Below, one piece after another: positions 15,680-25,104 of a stretch of 64,000 nucleotides of DNA. The notes under the pieces are model-generated. The model worked only from the letters and a program-made list of their open reading frames with translations, searched no databases and was not told the origin of the DNA. The position numbers and the translations under genes are program-made. Every line of letters starts with the position of its first letter. Position 1 is the first letter of the stretch. The stretch is taken from contig JAAEQC010000059.1 in NCBI GenBank assembly GCA_024231905.1, forward strand, positions 1 through 64,000, in the 5' to 3' direction. This DNA comes from a bacterium. GTDB taxonomy: Bacteria > Krumholzibacteriota > Krumholzibacteriia > LZORAL124-64-63.

Positions 15680-18600
15680 GTGACCGCCATCCGCTTCCTG
15701 TTCGCGCTCTCGGCCCTGGTGTTGGCCTCCACGGCCGCCGCCGGCGTGCTCAGCCCCGGCCTGGAGCGCTACCTGGAGCGACACGCCGAGGATGACCTGG
15801 TGCGGGTCCTGGTGGTGCTGGAGGAGCAGGTGGACGCCCCTGCCCTGGCCCGCGAACTGTACCTGGCCAAGTCCACCCATCCCGAGATCCATCGCCGGGT
15901 GGTCACCACCCTGCAGGAAACGGCCCTGACCGCCCAGGCCGGGCTGCTGGCCGAGCTGGCTGCCGGCAAGGCGTCCGGCGGCGTGGCTGGATACCGCCCC
16001 CACTGGCTGGTGAACTCGGTGGTGGTCACGGCGCCCGTGCGCACGGTGCGCGCCCTGGCCGACCGGCCGGACGTGGCCCGCATCGAGCCCGATCTGGTGG
16101 TCGAACTGATCGAACCGGTGGCCCAGTCCCCGGCCGCGGCCACGGGCATCGGCACCGCTTCCGGCGTTGCCGCCGTCCATGCCCGCCAGGTGTGGGAGGA
16201 ATTCGGCATCGACGGTACAGGCGTGGTGGTGGGCAGTCTCGACACGGGCGTCGACGGCGCCCATCCCGCTCTCGCCGGCCGCTGGCGCGGGCTCACCGCA
16301 CCGCCATCCGAATGCTGGTTCGACGCCGCGGCCGTGGGCGATACCGATTTCCCGGTGGACCGGCGCGGCCACGGCACCCACATCATGGGCACCCTGGTCG
16401 GCCTCGCCCCGGGCGACACCATCGGCGTGGCCCCGGGTGCCCGGTGGATCGCCGCCAACGTCATCATCCGCGCCGAAGTGGACGAGGTCTTCGACAACGC
16501 CGTCCTGGCCTCCCTCGAGTTCATGGCCGATCCCGACGGCGATCCCGCCACCGTGGACGACGTGCCGGCGGTGGTCCAGAACAGCTGGGGCGTGAGCGAG
16601 GACTGGGACGGCTACTTCGATTGCGACAGCCGCTGGTGGGATGCCATCGACGCCTGCGAGGCGGTCGGCGTGGTGCTGCTGTGGTCCGCCGGCAACGAGG
16701 GATCCTCGGCGGGCACCATCCGTTCGCCCGCGGACCGCGCGACCACACCCCTGAACGCCTTCGCCGTCGGCTCCACTCTGGTCGAGCCCCCCTACCAGGT
16801 GAGCGGCTTCTCGAGCCGCGGGCCTTCCGGCTGCGGCGACGGGACCGCCCTCAAGCCCCAGCTCATGGCCCCGGGCACGAGCATCTACAGCGCCGCCCCC
16901 GGGGGTGGCTACGGTTACCAGAGCGGCACGTCCATGGCCGGACCCCACGTGGCCGGTGTGGTGGCCCTCATGCGCGCGGCCAACCCCACGGCCTCGGTCC
17001 AGACCATCAAGCAGGCCCTGCTCGACTCGGCCGTAGACCTGGGACCCACGGGTCCGGACATGGACTACGGCCACGGATTGGTGGACGCCCACGCGGCGGT
17101 CCTGGCGGTCATGGACGGGGTGGGCCTGGTCACCGGCCGGGTGACCGCCGCGGATACGGGCCTGCCCCTGGCCGGAGCCGTGGTGGAACGGGACACGGGC
17201 TTCTACCGGGCGGTGGCCGCCGCCGACGGGACCTGGCGCCTGACCCTGCCCATGGGCGACGCCACCTTCACGGTGACCGCCTTCGGCCGCGAGCCCCAGT
17301 CCGTGACGGTCACCGTGCCCGATGGCGGCGAGGTGGCAGCCGACGCGGCCCTGGTCGCAATGCCCACGGGACTCGTCAGCGGCCAGGTGACGGGGCCGGG
17401 CGGCGAGGCCATCGCCGGCGCCGAGGTGGCCGCCCTGGACACACCCCTGGCGCCGGTCCTGACGGCCCCGGACGGCACCTACCTATTGCCCCTGCCGGTG
17501 GATGCCACGGACGCCTACCGCCTGCGGGCCCGCGCCGACGGCTACGGCGTGGCCGAACTTGAAGTGACCGTGGCGGGTGCGGTCACCCGAGACTTCGTGT
17601 TGCCGGCCGAGGGCGTAGAGGACTTCGCGTCGGGCGATTTTTCCGCCTTCCCCTGGCGCATGGGCGGCGACGCCCCGTGGATCATCGTGGCCGAGGACCC
17701 CGGCGCCGGCGCCTACAGCGCGCGTTCCGGTTCCGTGGCCGACGGTGGGCGGAGCGAGCTTTCCCTGGTCTACGACGTCTTGCAGGGAGGTGATCTCACC
17801 TTTCTCAGCCGTGTGTCCTGTGAGGAGGCCTACGATCACCTCGTCCTCTACGTGGACGGGGTGCTGCGCCGCTCCTGGACCGGCGAGATGGCCTGGAGTG
17901 CGCAGTCGGTGGCCCTGGACGCAGGCCGCCACGAGTTGCGCTGGGTGTATGTGAAGGACGATCAGGGCTCCGCCGGCGCTGACGCCGCCTGGCTCGACCT
18001 GCTGGCCTTCCCGCCGTCCAATCCCGTGGCGGCGGCGGCGGCCCGAATCACGCCGGCGGCCGTGCACGCGGTCCTGGCCCCGGAAGCGGTCCTGACGGTG
18101 GAACTGCTGTTGGATAACGACGGGAACGCCGACCTGGACTGGGCGGCCCACCTGTCTCGCGGCGCCGCGGCCCCGGCCAACCCGGTGGCCCACCTGGGCG
18201 CGACCAAGGGCCAGGCGGATCCGCGTCCGGGCCAGGGCGTGGCCACCGGCGGCGGCGGTCCCGATCTTCACGGCTACCTGTGGACCGACGACGATCAGCC
18301 CGGCGGACCGGTCTTCGATTGGATCGACACGGGCGCTGGCACGGTCCTGGAGGCCGGCGACGACGAGAGCCTGGGTCCGTTCCCCCTGCTCTTCCCCTTC
18401 GCCTTCCACGGCCAGGACCGCGACTCGGTGCGGGTCTGCACCAATGGCTTCCTCTCCTTCGGCGAGCCCGACGCGTCCCATCAGAACCAGGGCATCCCCG
18501 ACCCGGCCGCACCCAACGGACTCATCGCGCCTTTCTGGGATGATCTCGACCCGGGCCTGGGTGGGGAAATCAAAGTCCTGTCCGCTACCGACCGCTTCGT

Positions 18601-19309
18601 GGTGGAGTTCGACGCCGTGGCCCATTTCGGCCGTGCCGACCTGACCGAGACCTTCCAGATCGAACTGCGTCCCGACGGGTCCATCCTTTTCCGCTACGCC
18701 GAGGTGGGCGACGGCGGAGGCTGCACTGTGGGATTGGAGGGCGACGCAGGCCTGGACGGGCTGTTGGTGCTCTTCAACACGGAAGACTACCTGCGCCCCG
18801 GGCGGGTTGTCCGTTGCGCTCGCCTGGAACCGCCGTCCTGGCTCCAGGTCGTGCCCGCGGCCGGTCTCCTGCCTCCAGGCGAGGGGTTGACGGTGGAGTT
18901 GCAGATCACGGCGCCGGCCGCGCCCGGCGACCACGTGGCCTGGGTCCACCTGGCCACCGGCGATCCCGCGCGTCAGGTCGCCACGGTGCCCGTGACCCTG
19001 GCGGTGGATCCGGCGGTGGGAGCCAGGCCCCGGGACGTGGGCTTCGGCGGTGCGGTGCCGAACCCGTTCAATCCCTTGACCGAGTTCCGCTACGACTTGC
19101 CGCGGACCATGTACGTGGAACTGGGGATCTATGACCTGGCCGGTCGCCATGTGCGCACCCTGGTCTCCGGTCCCCAGGCTGCGGGCCCCGGTTCGGCCAC
19201 CTGGCGCGGCCGGGACGAATCCGGTCGCACGATCGCTTCGGGAACCTATTATGCCCGCCTGCGCGCGGGCGGACGGACCATCACCCGGGCGGTGACTCTG
19301 GTCCGCTGA
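15680..19309 (+). CDS. Large secreted subtilisin-like serine protease (S8)
   Basis: 1209 residues from a GTG with GAGAGG upstream, which gives a clean signal peptide (1-21). A propeptide (about 30-145) precedes the S8 catalytic domain with Asp188 (SLDTGVDG), His231 (RRGHGTH), Asn301 and Ser418 (SGTSMAGPH). Two carboxypeptidase-regulatory-like domains follow (about 490-670), then a beta-sandwich region and a C-terminal FlgD-like Ig domain that begins PNPFNP (about 1130-1209). The architecture is that of bacillopeptidase F-like exoproteases of FCB-type candidate phyla. An in-frame start at 15605 would bury the signal peptide. Confidence 0.9.
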   Translation: MTAIRFLFALSALVLASTAAAGVLSPGLERYLERHAEDDLVRVLVVLEEQVDAPALARELYLAKSTHPEIHRRVVTTLQETALTAQAGLLAELAAGKASGGVAGYRPHWLVNSVVVTAPVRTVRALADRPDVARIEPDLVVELIEPVAQSPAAATGIGTASGVAAVHARQVWEEFGIDGTGVVVGSLDTGVDGAHPALAGRWRGLTAPPSECWFDAAAVGDTDFPVDRRGHGTHIMGTLVGLAPGDTIGVAPGARWIAANVIIRAEVDEVFDNAVLASLEFMADPDGDPATVDDVPAVVQNSWGVSEDWDGYFDCDSRWWDAIDACEAVGVVLLWSAGNEGSSAGTIRSPADRATTPLNAFAVGSTLVEPPYQVSGFSSRGPSGCGDGTALKPQLMAPGTSIYSAAPGGGYGYQSGTSMAGPHVAGVVALMRAANPTASVQTIKQALLDSAVDLGPTGPDMDYGHGLVDAHAAVLAVMDGVGLVTGRVTAADTGLPLAGAVVERDTGFYRAVAAADGTWRLTLPMGDATFTVTAFGREPQSVTVTVPDGGEVAADAALVAMPTGLVSGQVTGPGGEAIAGAEVAALDTPLAPVLTAPDGTYLLPLPVDATDAYRLRARADGYGVAELEVTVAGAVTRDFVLPAEGVEDFASGDFSAFPWRMGGDAPWIIVAEDPGAGAYSARSGSVADGGRSELSLVYDVLQGGDLTFLSRVSCEEAYDHLVLYVDGVLRRSWTGEMAWSAQSVALDAGRHELRWVYVKDDQGSAGADAAWLDLLAFPPSNPVAAAAARITPAAVHAVLAPEAVLTVELLLDNDGNADLDWAAHLSRGAAAPANPVAHLGATKGQADPRPGQGVATGGGGPDLHGYLWTDDDQPGGPVFDWIDTGAGTVLEAGDDESLGPFPLLFPFAFHGQDRDSVRVCTNGFLSFGEPDASHQNQGIPDPAAPNGLIAPFWDDLDPGLGGEIKVLSATDRFVVEFDAVAHFGRADLTETFQIELRPDGSILFRYAEVGDGGGCTVGLEGDAGLDGLLVLFNTEDYLRPGRVVRCARLEPPSWLQVVPAAGLLPPGEGLTVELQITAPAAPGDHVAWVHLATGDPARQVATVPVTLAVDPAVGARPRDVGFGGAVPNPFNPLTEFRYDLPRTMYVELGIYDLAGRHVRTLVSGPQAAGPGSATWRGRDESGRTIASGTYYARLRAGGRTITRAVTLVR

Positions 19310-19331
19310 ACGACCGAACGAGAGGAACACC

Positions 19332-19988
19332 ATGCCGCGCTCGTCGATCTCCGGTTGCCTCCTGTTGAGCTTCGTCATGGCCCTGGCCGCCTCGCCGGCG
19401 GGCGCCTGGTACGTGGTCGCCGGCGCAGGCGAGAGCGACGTGGGGCTCCACGAGAATGGCACTTCTTACACGATCGGCGGGGGCGAGTCCTGGCCGGTGG
19501 GACCGGGCCCCTTCGACATCTCCGCCGAACTGTCCTACCTGCAGCGAGCCGGCAGCCAGCCCCTGATCTTCACCAACGGCGTATTGCCCTATTTCGTGGA
19601 CGAAGCCTCGGTGACGGTCCACATGGTCCGGCCGGCGATCTTCGGCGGTGTGCGCCTGTTGGAGGGGCGAGTGGTGCCTCGTCTCTACGCGGGCTTCTCG
19701 GCCTCGGTGAAGGTGGCCGAGTCCTGGGAGAAACCCGTCGGCGAAACCAACCGGGTCTACGGCTATGAGGACCTGGACGCCGAGCTGCACGCGGGCCTAT
19801 CGGTCGGGGTCGGCCGCTTCGCCGTGGACTTCCGCTACAACCACGGCCTACGCGACCAGCTGGTGGACCGGGACGCGGACAACGCCGGCTCCTGGGACAA
19901 GGCCCAGGACGACCTGGAGGGGATCGCGACGCCGGAGGGCGGCGCCCGGGCCACGTCCTGGCAGGTGGGTCTGTCGGTGGGATTCTAG
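19332..19988 (+). CDS. Outer-membrane beta-barrel-like protein
   Basis: 218 residues with a signal peptide (1-25, ending S-P-A-G-A-W). The rest alternates hydrophobic and polar residues with many Gly and aromatic positions and ends in V-G-L-S-V-G-F with a terminal Phe, as outer-membrane barrels do. It follows the subtilisin gene by 22 bases with a GAGAGGAA ribosome binding site, so it is probably in the same transcript. Specific function unknown. Confidence 0.65.
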   Translation: MPRSSISGCLLLSFVMALAASPAGAWYVVAGAGESDVGLHENGTSYTIGGGESWPVGPGPFDISAELSYLQRAGSQPLIFTNGVLPYFVDEASVTVHMVRPAIFGGVRLLEGRVVPRLYAGFSASVKVAESWEKPVGETNRVYGYEDLDAELHAGLSVGVGRFAVDFRYNHGLRDQLVDRDADNAGSWDKAQDDLEGIATPEGGARATSWQVGLSVGF

Positions 19989-19995
19989 GCCTCGG

Positions 19996-20739
19996 TCAGC
20001 GCAGCAGCAGCACCACGCCCAGCACGGCCAACAGGCCGCTCACCAGGCGCCGGAAGAGGATCTCGCTCACTGCGATGTGCAGCCGGTGCCCCAACCAAGC
20101 CCCCAGCAGCACCGCCGGCATGACCGCCAGGGTCGACCACAGGCGCGGCGCCGTCACCAGCCCACCCACCACGTAGCTGGGCACCCGCACCAGGCTCATG
20201 AGCAGGAAGATGGCCATGAGATTGCCGCGGAAGGCGGCCTTGTCCGTCCCCGCCAGATGGTACCAGACGATGATCGGCGGGCCGCCGGTGCCGAAGAGGC
20301 CGGTCAGGACCCCCGAAAGGAGTCCCGTGGGCCCGGCCAGCCACCCGGGTGGGCGTTGGGGCGCGGAGGGCAACCTGAGGAAGACCAGCCCGGTTGCCAC
20401 CAGGAACCAGCCCAGCACCGTCAGGACCACCGCCGCGTCGAAACCACCGAGGATCCAGGTGCCGACGGGAATGCCCAGGCCGATGCCCACGCCCAGGGTA
20501 GCCATGGGTCGCCAACGGATGAAGTGGCGCGAACGGGAGACCACCAGCAACTCCGCCGGCAGGTTCACCAGCAGCAGAAGGACGACCACGTCCCTGAGGT
20601 CGGGAAATACCAGGGCCAGCGTGCCCACGGCGATGAGTCCGGAGCCGAAGCCGAAGAGCACATAGACGAGCTGGGCCACCACGAGGACCACACAGGTGAG
20701 GGCGTACTGGAGCGGGTCGGCGAAGATGGTGGTCGGCAC
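19996..20739 (-). CDS. TauE/SafE-family membrane permease
   Basis: 247 residues with about eight membrane segments. The two glycine-rich repeats, G-F-G-S-G-L-I near the N-terminus and G-V-L-T-G-L-F-G-T-G-G-P-P in the middle, are the family signature. Members export sulfite, sulfoacetate or related small anions; the substrate here cannot be told. The GTG at 20739 is preferred because a Rho-independent terminator for the upstream operon lies just before it (20760-20777), inside the longer possible frame. It converges with the barrel gene with only 7 bases between stops. Confidence 0.8.
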   Translation of the reverse strand: MPTTIFADPLQYALTCVVLVVAQLVYVLFGFGSGLIAVGTLALVFPDLRDVVVLLLLVNLPAELLVVSRSRHFIRWRPMATLGVGIGLGIPVGTWILGGFDAAVVLTVLGWFLVATGLVFLRLPSAPQRPPGWLAGPTGLLSGVLTGLFGTGGPPIIVWYHLAGTDKAAFRGNLMAIFLLMSLVRVPSYVVGGLVTAPRLWSTLAVMPAVLLGAWLGHRLHIAVSEILFRRLVSGLLAVLGVVLLLR

Positions 20740-20759
20740 GGGCGCTCCCGGGAGGACGG

Positions 20760-20777
20760 AAAAAGGACCGGCGGTCC
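20760..20777 (-). terminator. Rho-independent terminator of the sigma/VWA operon
   Basis: On the minus strand GGACC-GCC-GGTCC is followed at once by TTTTT. It sits about 65 bases after the stop of the VWA protein gene and 20 bases before the start of the permease gene. It is one of the few sites in the window with a clear T-run. Confidence 0.7.
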
Positions 20778-20840
20778 GAAGATGGCACCACCGGTCCCTG
20801 GCCGCAATACCTGTCGGGGTGGTCTGCGGCACGTTTCAGG

Positions 20841-23183
20841 TCAACGCTCACCGGGTTGGGCGCGGGCCTCCTTTTCTGCCTGCAGCCGGGCGGCGGCCCG
20901 CACGAGGCGGGCCACCTGGGCGGCATCGCCGCTCCCGGCTTCGGTGGCGGCCAGTCCTTCCGCCACGGCGAGCAGATCCTCGAGGGTGCTTTCCTTGGCC
21001 CAGAAGCTGCCGCGCAGGATCTCCGCGAACTCGGCCACGGTCGCCTGCAGCCTGAGGCGAGGGGCGGCGTCGCCGAAACGGTCGGCCAGGGCGGTGCGCG
21101 GCAGGGGAGCCGCGATCTCGGTGATCTCACCGGCCCGGACCGTATCGTGCCGGGGCGCCTCCCAGCGCAGCCGCACCAGGCCCAGATCATCGTCCGAATC
21201 GCGACCTGCGGCGGTGAGCTTCACCTCGTACAGGGCGGTGACCCGGTGGCCGGCGCCGATCTCGCCTGCGTCCACGGCGTCGTTGCGGAAATCGCGGTCG
21301 GCCACGTCCCGGTTCTCGTAGCCCAGGAGCCGCCAGCGGGCCACGCGCTCCGGGTCGAACTCCACCTGGATCTTGGCCTCGCGGGCGACGTTCTCGAGCA
21401 TGCCCGTGAGGTTCTCCCGGAAGACCTGCTCGGCCTCTTCGCGCCGGTCCACGTAGGCGTAGCTGCCGTCGCCCTGGTTGGCGAGCTTCTCCATGAGCAC
21501 GTCGTTGTAGTTGCCCATGCCGAAGCCGACGGTCGAGAGGCTGATGCCCTCGTCCTCGGACCGGCGCACCAGGGCCAGCATCTCCTCGGCCACGGTGGTG
21601 GCGCCGTTGTTGGCCACGCCGTCGGAGCAGAGGATGAGGCGGTTGATCTTGTCGGCTTCGTAGTTGCTGCGGGCCATGTCGTAGGCCAGCTTCAAGCCCT
21701 CGTAGGCGTTGGTGCTGCCCGCGGGCACGAGCCGGTCGATGGCGGCCCGGATCTCTTGGCGTCGCTCCACGTCCGTGGGCTGGAGCAGGACCTCGCCGCG
21801 GGAACCATAGACCACGATGCCCACCCGGTCGCCCTCCTGCAACTGGTCCAGGAGCATGGCCAGGGAGTGACGGACGGCGCCGAGACGGTTCTCGCGGCCC
21901 ATGGAACCGGAGACGTCCACCACGAAGACCAGGTTGGCGGCCCGGCGCTCCTCCGGGGCCAGATCGCGTCCGGTCACGCCGATCCGCAGCAGGTGGTAAC
22001 CGGTGCCGAACCGGGACGGAGCGCCGTCCACGTGGATGCGCAAATCGTCGTCCGTGTGGGCGGGGAAGCCCGGGTCGAAGGCGTTGACGAATTCCTCCAC
22101 CCGCACCGAGGCGGCGGGGGGGAGGGCGCCGCGTTCCAGGTAGCTGCGCGTCACGGACCAGGAAGCGTCGTCCACGTCCACGGCGAAGGTCGACAGGGCG
22201 TCCTCCTCGGTGGCGATGAAAGGGTTCACGCCCGCGTGCTCGAAGTACATGAGTTCGGCCGACTCGCCGTTGGGCGGGGTGGTGCCGCCGGTGATGGAGC
22301 CGGGGGCGGGCTGGATGATCTTCGGGGGCGGCGGTGCGCCACCGCCCCGGACCTTGGCCGCGTCGGAGCTCTTGGTACGACCCTCGGGTTCGTAGATCTC
22401 CCCGGCCCGGGTCACGATGCCCGACTGCCTGGAAAGGGCTTCGCCCACCGAGCCGATGGCGTACTTCTCGAAGGTCTCGGCGGTGACGACCTTCTCCATC
22501 ACCGAGGACTTGACCTCGACCATGTACTCGGCGCCCTCCACGTCGAAGGCTTGCAGGGTGGCGACGATCATGGGCTCCAGGGCCACGTCCAGGTCTGCCT
22601 CGGACCGCTCGGCGAATCCGACGGCCAGGGCCACCTGGTCGTATCCCAGGTAGCGGATCTCGAGCCGCACCGAATCGGCCGGGTCGAGGCCCTGGAAAGT
22701 GAACCGTCCGTCCTCGTCCGTGGCGACGCCGCGGTTCGTGCCGGCCAGCAGGACGTTGGCATTGGCCAGGGGTTCGCCAGTGTCGGCGTCGACCACCCGA
22801 CCGCGCACGGTGGCCCGCGGGGGCGGCGGCGGGACGGCTTCGGCGGGCGCCGCACTTTCGGCACCGGCAAGGGTCGTGGACTTCAAGGGAGCGGCCGGCG
22901 TCGACTCGAGGACCGGGTCCAGGGTCGTCGACCAGCTCTCGAAGCGGGCCTGGGGCTCGGGGGCGGTTCGCATCGCCACCGTCTCGTCGCCCACCCGTGA
23001 ACCGGTCCACCAGACCATGACGCAGGCCACGGCGGCCAGGGCCAGGGCTACGCCGGCGGCGGGCCGGGAATAGGTGCGCCGACGGACCTGGGGTTGGGCA
23101 CCGGGCCGGGGCAGGGCCTGCCAGATCGCTTCTTTTTCCGTGTGGTTCAACTGGTGACGATTCTGCTGCAGATGCCGCTTCAT
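20841..23183 (-). CDS. Membrane-anchored von Willebrand A protein (YfbK-like) with TonB-plug-like segment
   Basis: 780 residues. A basic cytoplasmic start (1-40) is followed by one membrane helix (about 43-59). Outside the membrane come a carboxypeptidase-regulatory-like domain (about 124-205), a stretch like the plug of TonB-dependent receptors (about 207-282: two helices, R-Q-S-G-I-V, V-R-G-G), the YfbK N-terminal region, a VWA domain (about 415-600) with the MIDAS motif DVSGSMG at 423-429, and a C-terminal YfbK-type domain. The start overlaps the stop of the ECF sigma gene (ATGA), so it may act as its anti-sigma or sensor partner; that role is inference. Confidence 0.8.
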   Translation of the reverse strand: MKRHLQQNRHQLNHTEKEAIWQALPRPGAQPQVRRRTYSRPAAGVALALAAVACVMVWWTGSRVGDETVAMRTAPEPQARFESWSTTLDPVLESTPAAPLKSTTLAGAESAAPAEAVPPPPPRATVRGRVVDADTGEPLANANVLLAGTNRGVATDEDGRFTFQGLDPADSVRLEIRYLGYDQVALAVGFAERSEADLDVALEPMIVATLQAFDVEGAEYMVEVKSSVMEKVVTAETFEKYAIGSVGEALSRQSGIVTRAGEIYEPEGRTKSSDAAKVRGGGAPPPPKIIQPAPGSITGGTTPPNGESAELMYFEHAGVNPFIATEEDALSTFAVDVDDASWSVTRSYLERGALPPAASVRVEEFVNAFDPGFPAHTDDDLRIHVDGAPSRFGTGYHLLRIGVTGRDLAPEERRAANLVFVVDVSGSMGRENRLGAVRHSLAMLLDQLQEGDRVGIVVYGSRGEVLLQPTDVERRQEIRAAIDRLVPAGSTNAYEGLKLAYDMARSNYEADKINRLILCSDGVANNGATTVAEEMLALVRRSEDEGISLSTVGFGMGNYNDVLMEKLANQGDGSYAYVDRREEAEQVFRENLTGMLENVAREAKIQVEFDPERVARWRLLGYENRDVADRDFRNDAVDAGEIGAGHRVTALYEVKLTAAGRDSDDDLGLVRLRWEAPRHDTVRAGEITEIAAPLPRTALADRFGDAAPRLRLQATVAEFAEILRGSFWAKESTLEDLLAVAEGLAATEAGSGDAAQVARLVRAAARLQAEKEARAQPGER

Positions 23184-23761
23184 GGGGTTCCTCCCGCGTT
23201 GTCGCCGAGTGCGAGTTCGGTCTCACCGCTCAGCCTGAGCCGCATGGCGGCGCGGGCCCGGTGATGATGCACGCGGGCCGTGGCCTCGCTGCACCCGAGG
23301 GCGTCGGCGATCTGGGCGAAGGACTGGTCTTCGAGTTCGCGGAGGAGGAGTGCGGCGCGTTGCCGCGAGGAGAGCTGATCCAGGGCCGACTGGAAACCGT
23401 CACCGATCCCGACCGAGGCCGGTGCGGCGGAGGTCCCGGCGGCCTCGCGGGCGTAGGCGGCCAGCTTGTTCAGCCGGCGCGCCACCCGCCGCCGCCAGTC
23501 CAGGCATTTGCGCAAGGCCACCGCCCGCAGCCACCCCAGGAGGGACCCGTCACCGCGGTAGTCGCCCAGGCGGACGCAGGCGGTGGTGTAGGTCTCCTGG
23601 AGCAGGTCGCGGGCCGCGTCGCGGTCGCCGGTCTGGTAGCACAGGAAATTGAATAGCGGTTGGCACGTGTCGTCGTAGATGCGGCGCCACGCCATGGTGT
23701 CGCCGGCGGCGGCTGCGTGGGCCAGTTCGAGATCCTCGTGACGGTGATGGTCTGGATTCAT
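23180..23761 (-). CDS. ECF-type RNA polymerase sigma factor
   Basis: 193 residues with sigma region 2 (about 20-85, including the D-x-x-Q-E-T-Y-x-x-A helix) and region 4 (about 125-180, L-S-x-R-Q-R-A-A-L-L-L-R-E and the recognition helix C-S-E-A-T-A-R-V-H-H-H-R-A). The region 1.1 and 3 domains are absent, as in the ECF class. It is cotranscribed and overlaps by 4 bases with the downstream VWA protein. It should direct RNA polymerase to a small stress or envelope regulon. I could not identify a matching autoregulatory promoter. Confidence 0.9.
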   Translation of the reverse strand: MNPDHHRHEDLELAHAAAAGDTMAWRRIYDDTCQPLFNFLCYQTGDRDAARDLLQETYTTACVRLGDYRGDGSLLGWLRAVALRKCLDWRRRVARRLNKLAAYAREAAGTSAAPASVGIGDGFQSALDQLSSRQRAALLLRELEDQSFAQIADALGCSEATARVHHHRARAAMRLRLSGETELALGDNAGGTP

Positions 23762-23905
23762 CGCTTCTCCTCCTCGCTGTGAACCTGGAGACGCGGCGAA
23801 GGTTGCATTCGTTTACAACGGAGCGGGGTCGCCGGGGCGAAGAGCGAGGAGGTTGCAGATGGATGAGGATGGGGACGCCGGAGCCCGTCTGTCAAATCGG
23901 CCGCG

Positions 23906-24979
23906 TCAGAAGGCAAGGGAGAGGGCCGCGCTCATCCAGCCCAGGGCGGCGTCGCTGTATCCGGGGCGGCGCCCGGTGGCATCCAGGGGCGGGACCGTGC
24001 CCACGGCCAGATCCAGGTCCCAGTCCAGGGCGTGGACCGCCAGACCGCAACTCAGGGGGGCGATGGACGCGTCGGGATCCAGGCGATCCTCCCAGCCCAC
24101 GGCGGCGCGGAGTGAGAGGAAAGCATTCAGCCGGGCTTCGAGAGCGGCCCGGCATAGCAGGGCACGGCCGATCCAGACGTGGGGGTCGGCGATCTCGCGG
24201 TACTCCACCGAGAACAATGCCAGGCGGTCCGGGTCGGGCAACCAGGTCAGGGCCGTACCCACGCGCAGATGCCGGAACGGTTGGCGGTGGGCCGGTTCGA
24301 CCGTACCCCAGTCGCGATCCTCGGTTTCGGCGGCGGCCACCGTCACCAGCACGAGGGTTTCCGAGAGTCCGACGAACAACCGGCCCCGGTAGGAATGGCC
24401 GACGCCCTTGTCGTTGTCCTCGGACAGGGTGTCGCCGTAGGCGCTGTGGGGCCAGACATTGGAGATCTCGATGACCACGTCCGCGTAGGCGTTGGTATCC
24501 ACGGGAAGACGGAAGCCCAGGCCGACATCGTCTCGGCGTTCACCCCGCAGGCCCGCGGCCGCATCGGAGCGGCGCCAGCTGGCCGTGGCCGTCAAATCCT
24601 CGGCGCGGAGACCGGCGAGAGCGTGGAAGGCGCCGAATTGGCGTTCGCCGTCGAAGCTGCCATTGCCCTGGTCCGCGGAGCGGGACAGGAGGTACAGGGC
24701 TCCGGCGAAGGGCCGCTTCTCGCCGCCGAGGGCGAACTGCACTCCGGCCCAGGGGCCGGACCGCCGTGCGCCGTCCCGCGGGTAGCCATGACCGTCGAAA
24801 GTGCCCGTACCCACGGCGGCGCGACCGGCGTGGTCAGCCAGGGAGCCGGACCACCGCAGCACGTTGCCGGCGTCCTCCAGATAGGCGCCGTCTCCGCCCA
24901 GGGCCTGGACCCGCGGCGTGGCGGCGGTCGCGGCGGCAGCCGTGGCGAAGATGATGCCGATGGTCAGGAATCGTGTCAT
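23906..24979 (-). CDS. Outer-membrane barrel-like protein, function unknown
   Basis: 357 residues with a signal peptide (1-20). The mature part starts P-R-V-Q-A-L-G-G and ends A-A-L-S-L-A-F with a terminal Phe; amphipathic beta strands dominate. Proteins starting with R-x-x-A-L-G-G and a D-x-x-N tract are common outer-membrane proteins in FCB-type lineages. GGAGACG precedes the ATG. It lies upstream of the ECF sigma gene on the same strand, 144 bases apart from it, and has no enzyme motif. Confidence 0.6.
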   Translation of the reverse strand: MTRFLTIGIIFATAAAATAATPRVQALGGDGAYLEDAGNVLRWSGSLADHAGRAAVGTGTFDGHGYPRDGARRSGPWAGVQFALGGEKRPFAGALYLLSRSADQGNGSFDGERQFGAFHALAGLRAEDLTATASWRRSDAAAGLRGERRDDVGLGFRLPVDTNAYADVVIEISNVWPHSAYGDTLSEDNDKGVGHSYRGRLFVGLSETLVLVTVAAAETEDRDWGTVEPAHRQPFRHLRVGTALTWLPDPDRLALFSVEYREIADPHVWIGRALLCRAALEARLNAFLSLRAAVGWEDRLDPDASIAPLSCGLAVHALDWDLDLAVGTVPPLDATGRRPGYSDAALGWMSAALSLAF

Positions 24980-25104
24980 GGGCGTCTCCGGATGATGGAC
25001 GAAATGGAACGGCAGGAGCCTAACCCATCCCGGTCTTGGACGCGACCCGCACTTGCCGTCGGAGCACCCCGGAGCGAAACTGGGGGCCAGCCCAGGAGGC
25101 GAAC

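Noticed and set aside
2495-19309. Type IX secretion sorting domains at the ends of the two proteases
   Set aside because: The domains fit the FlgD-like Ig family and lack the usual type IX CTD end pattern; no type IX genes are in the window.
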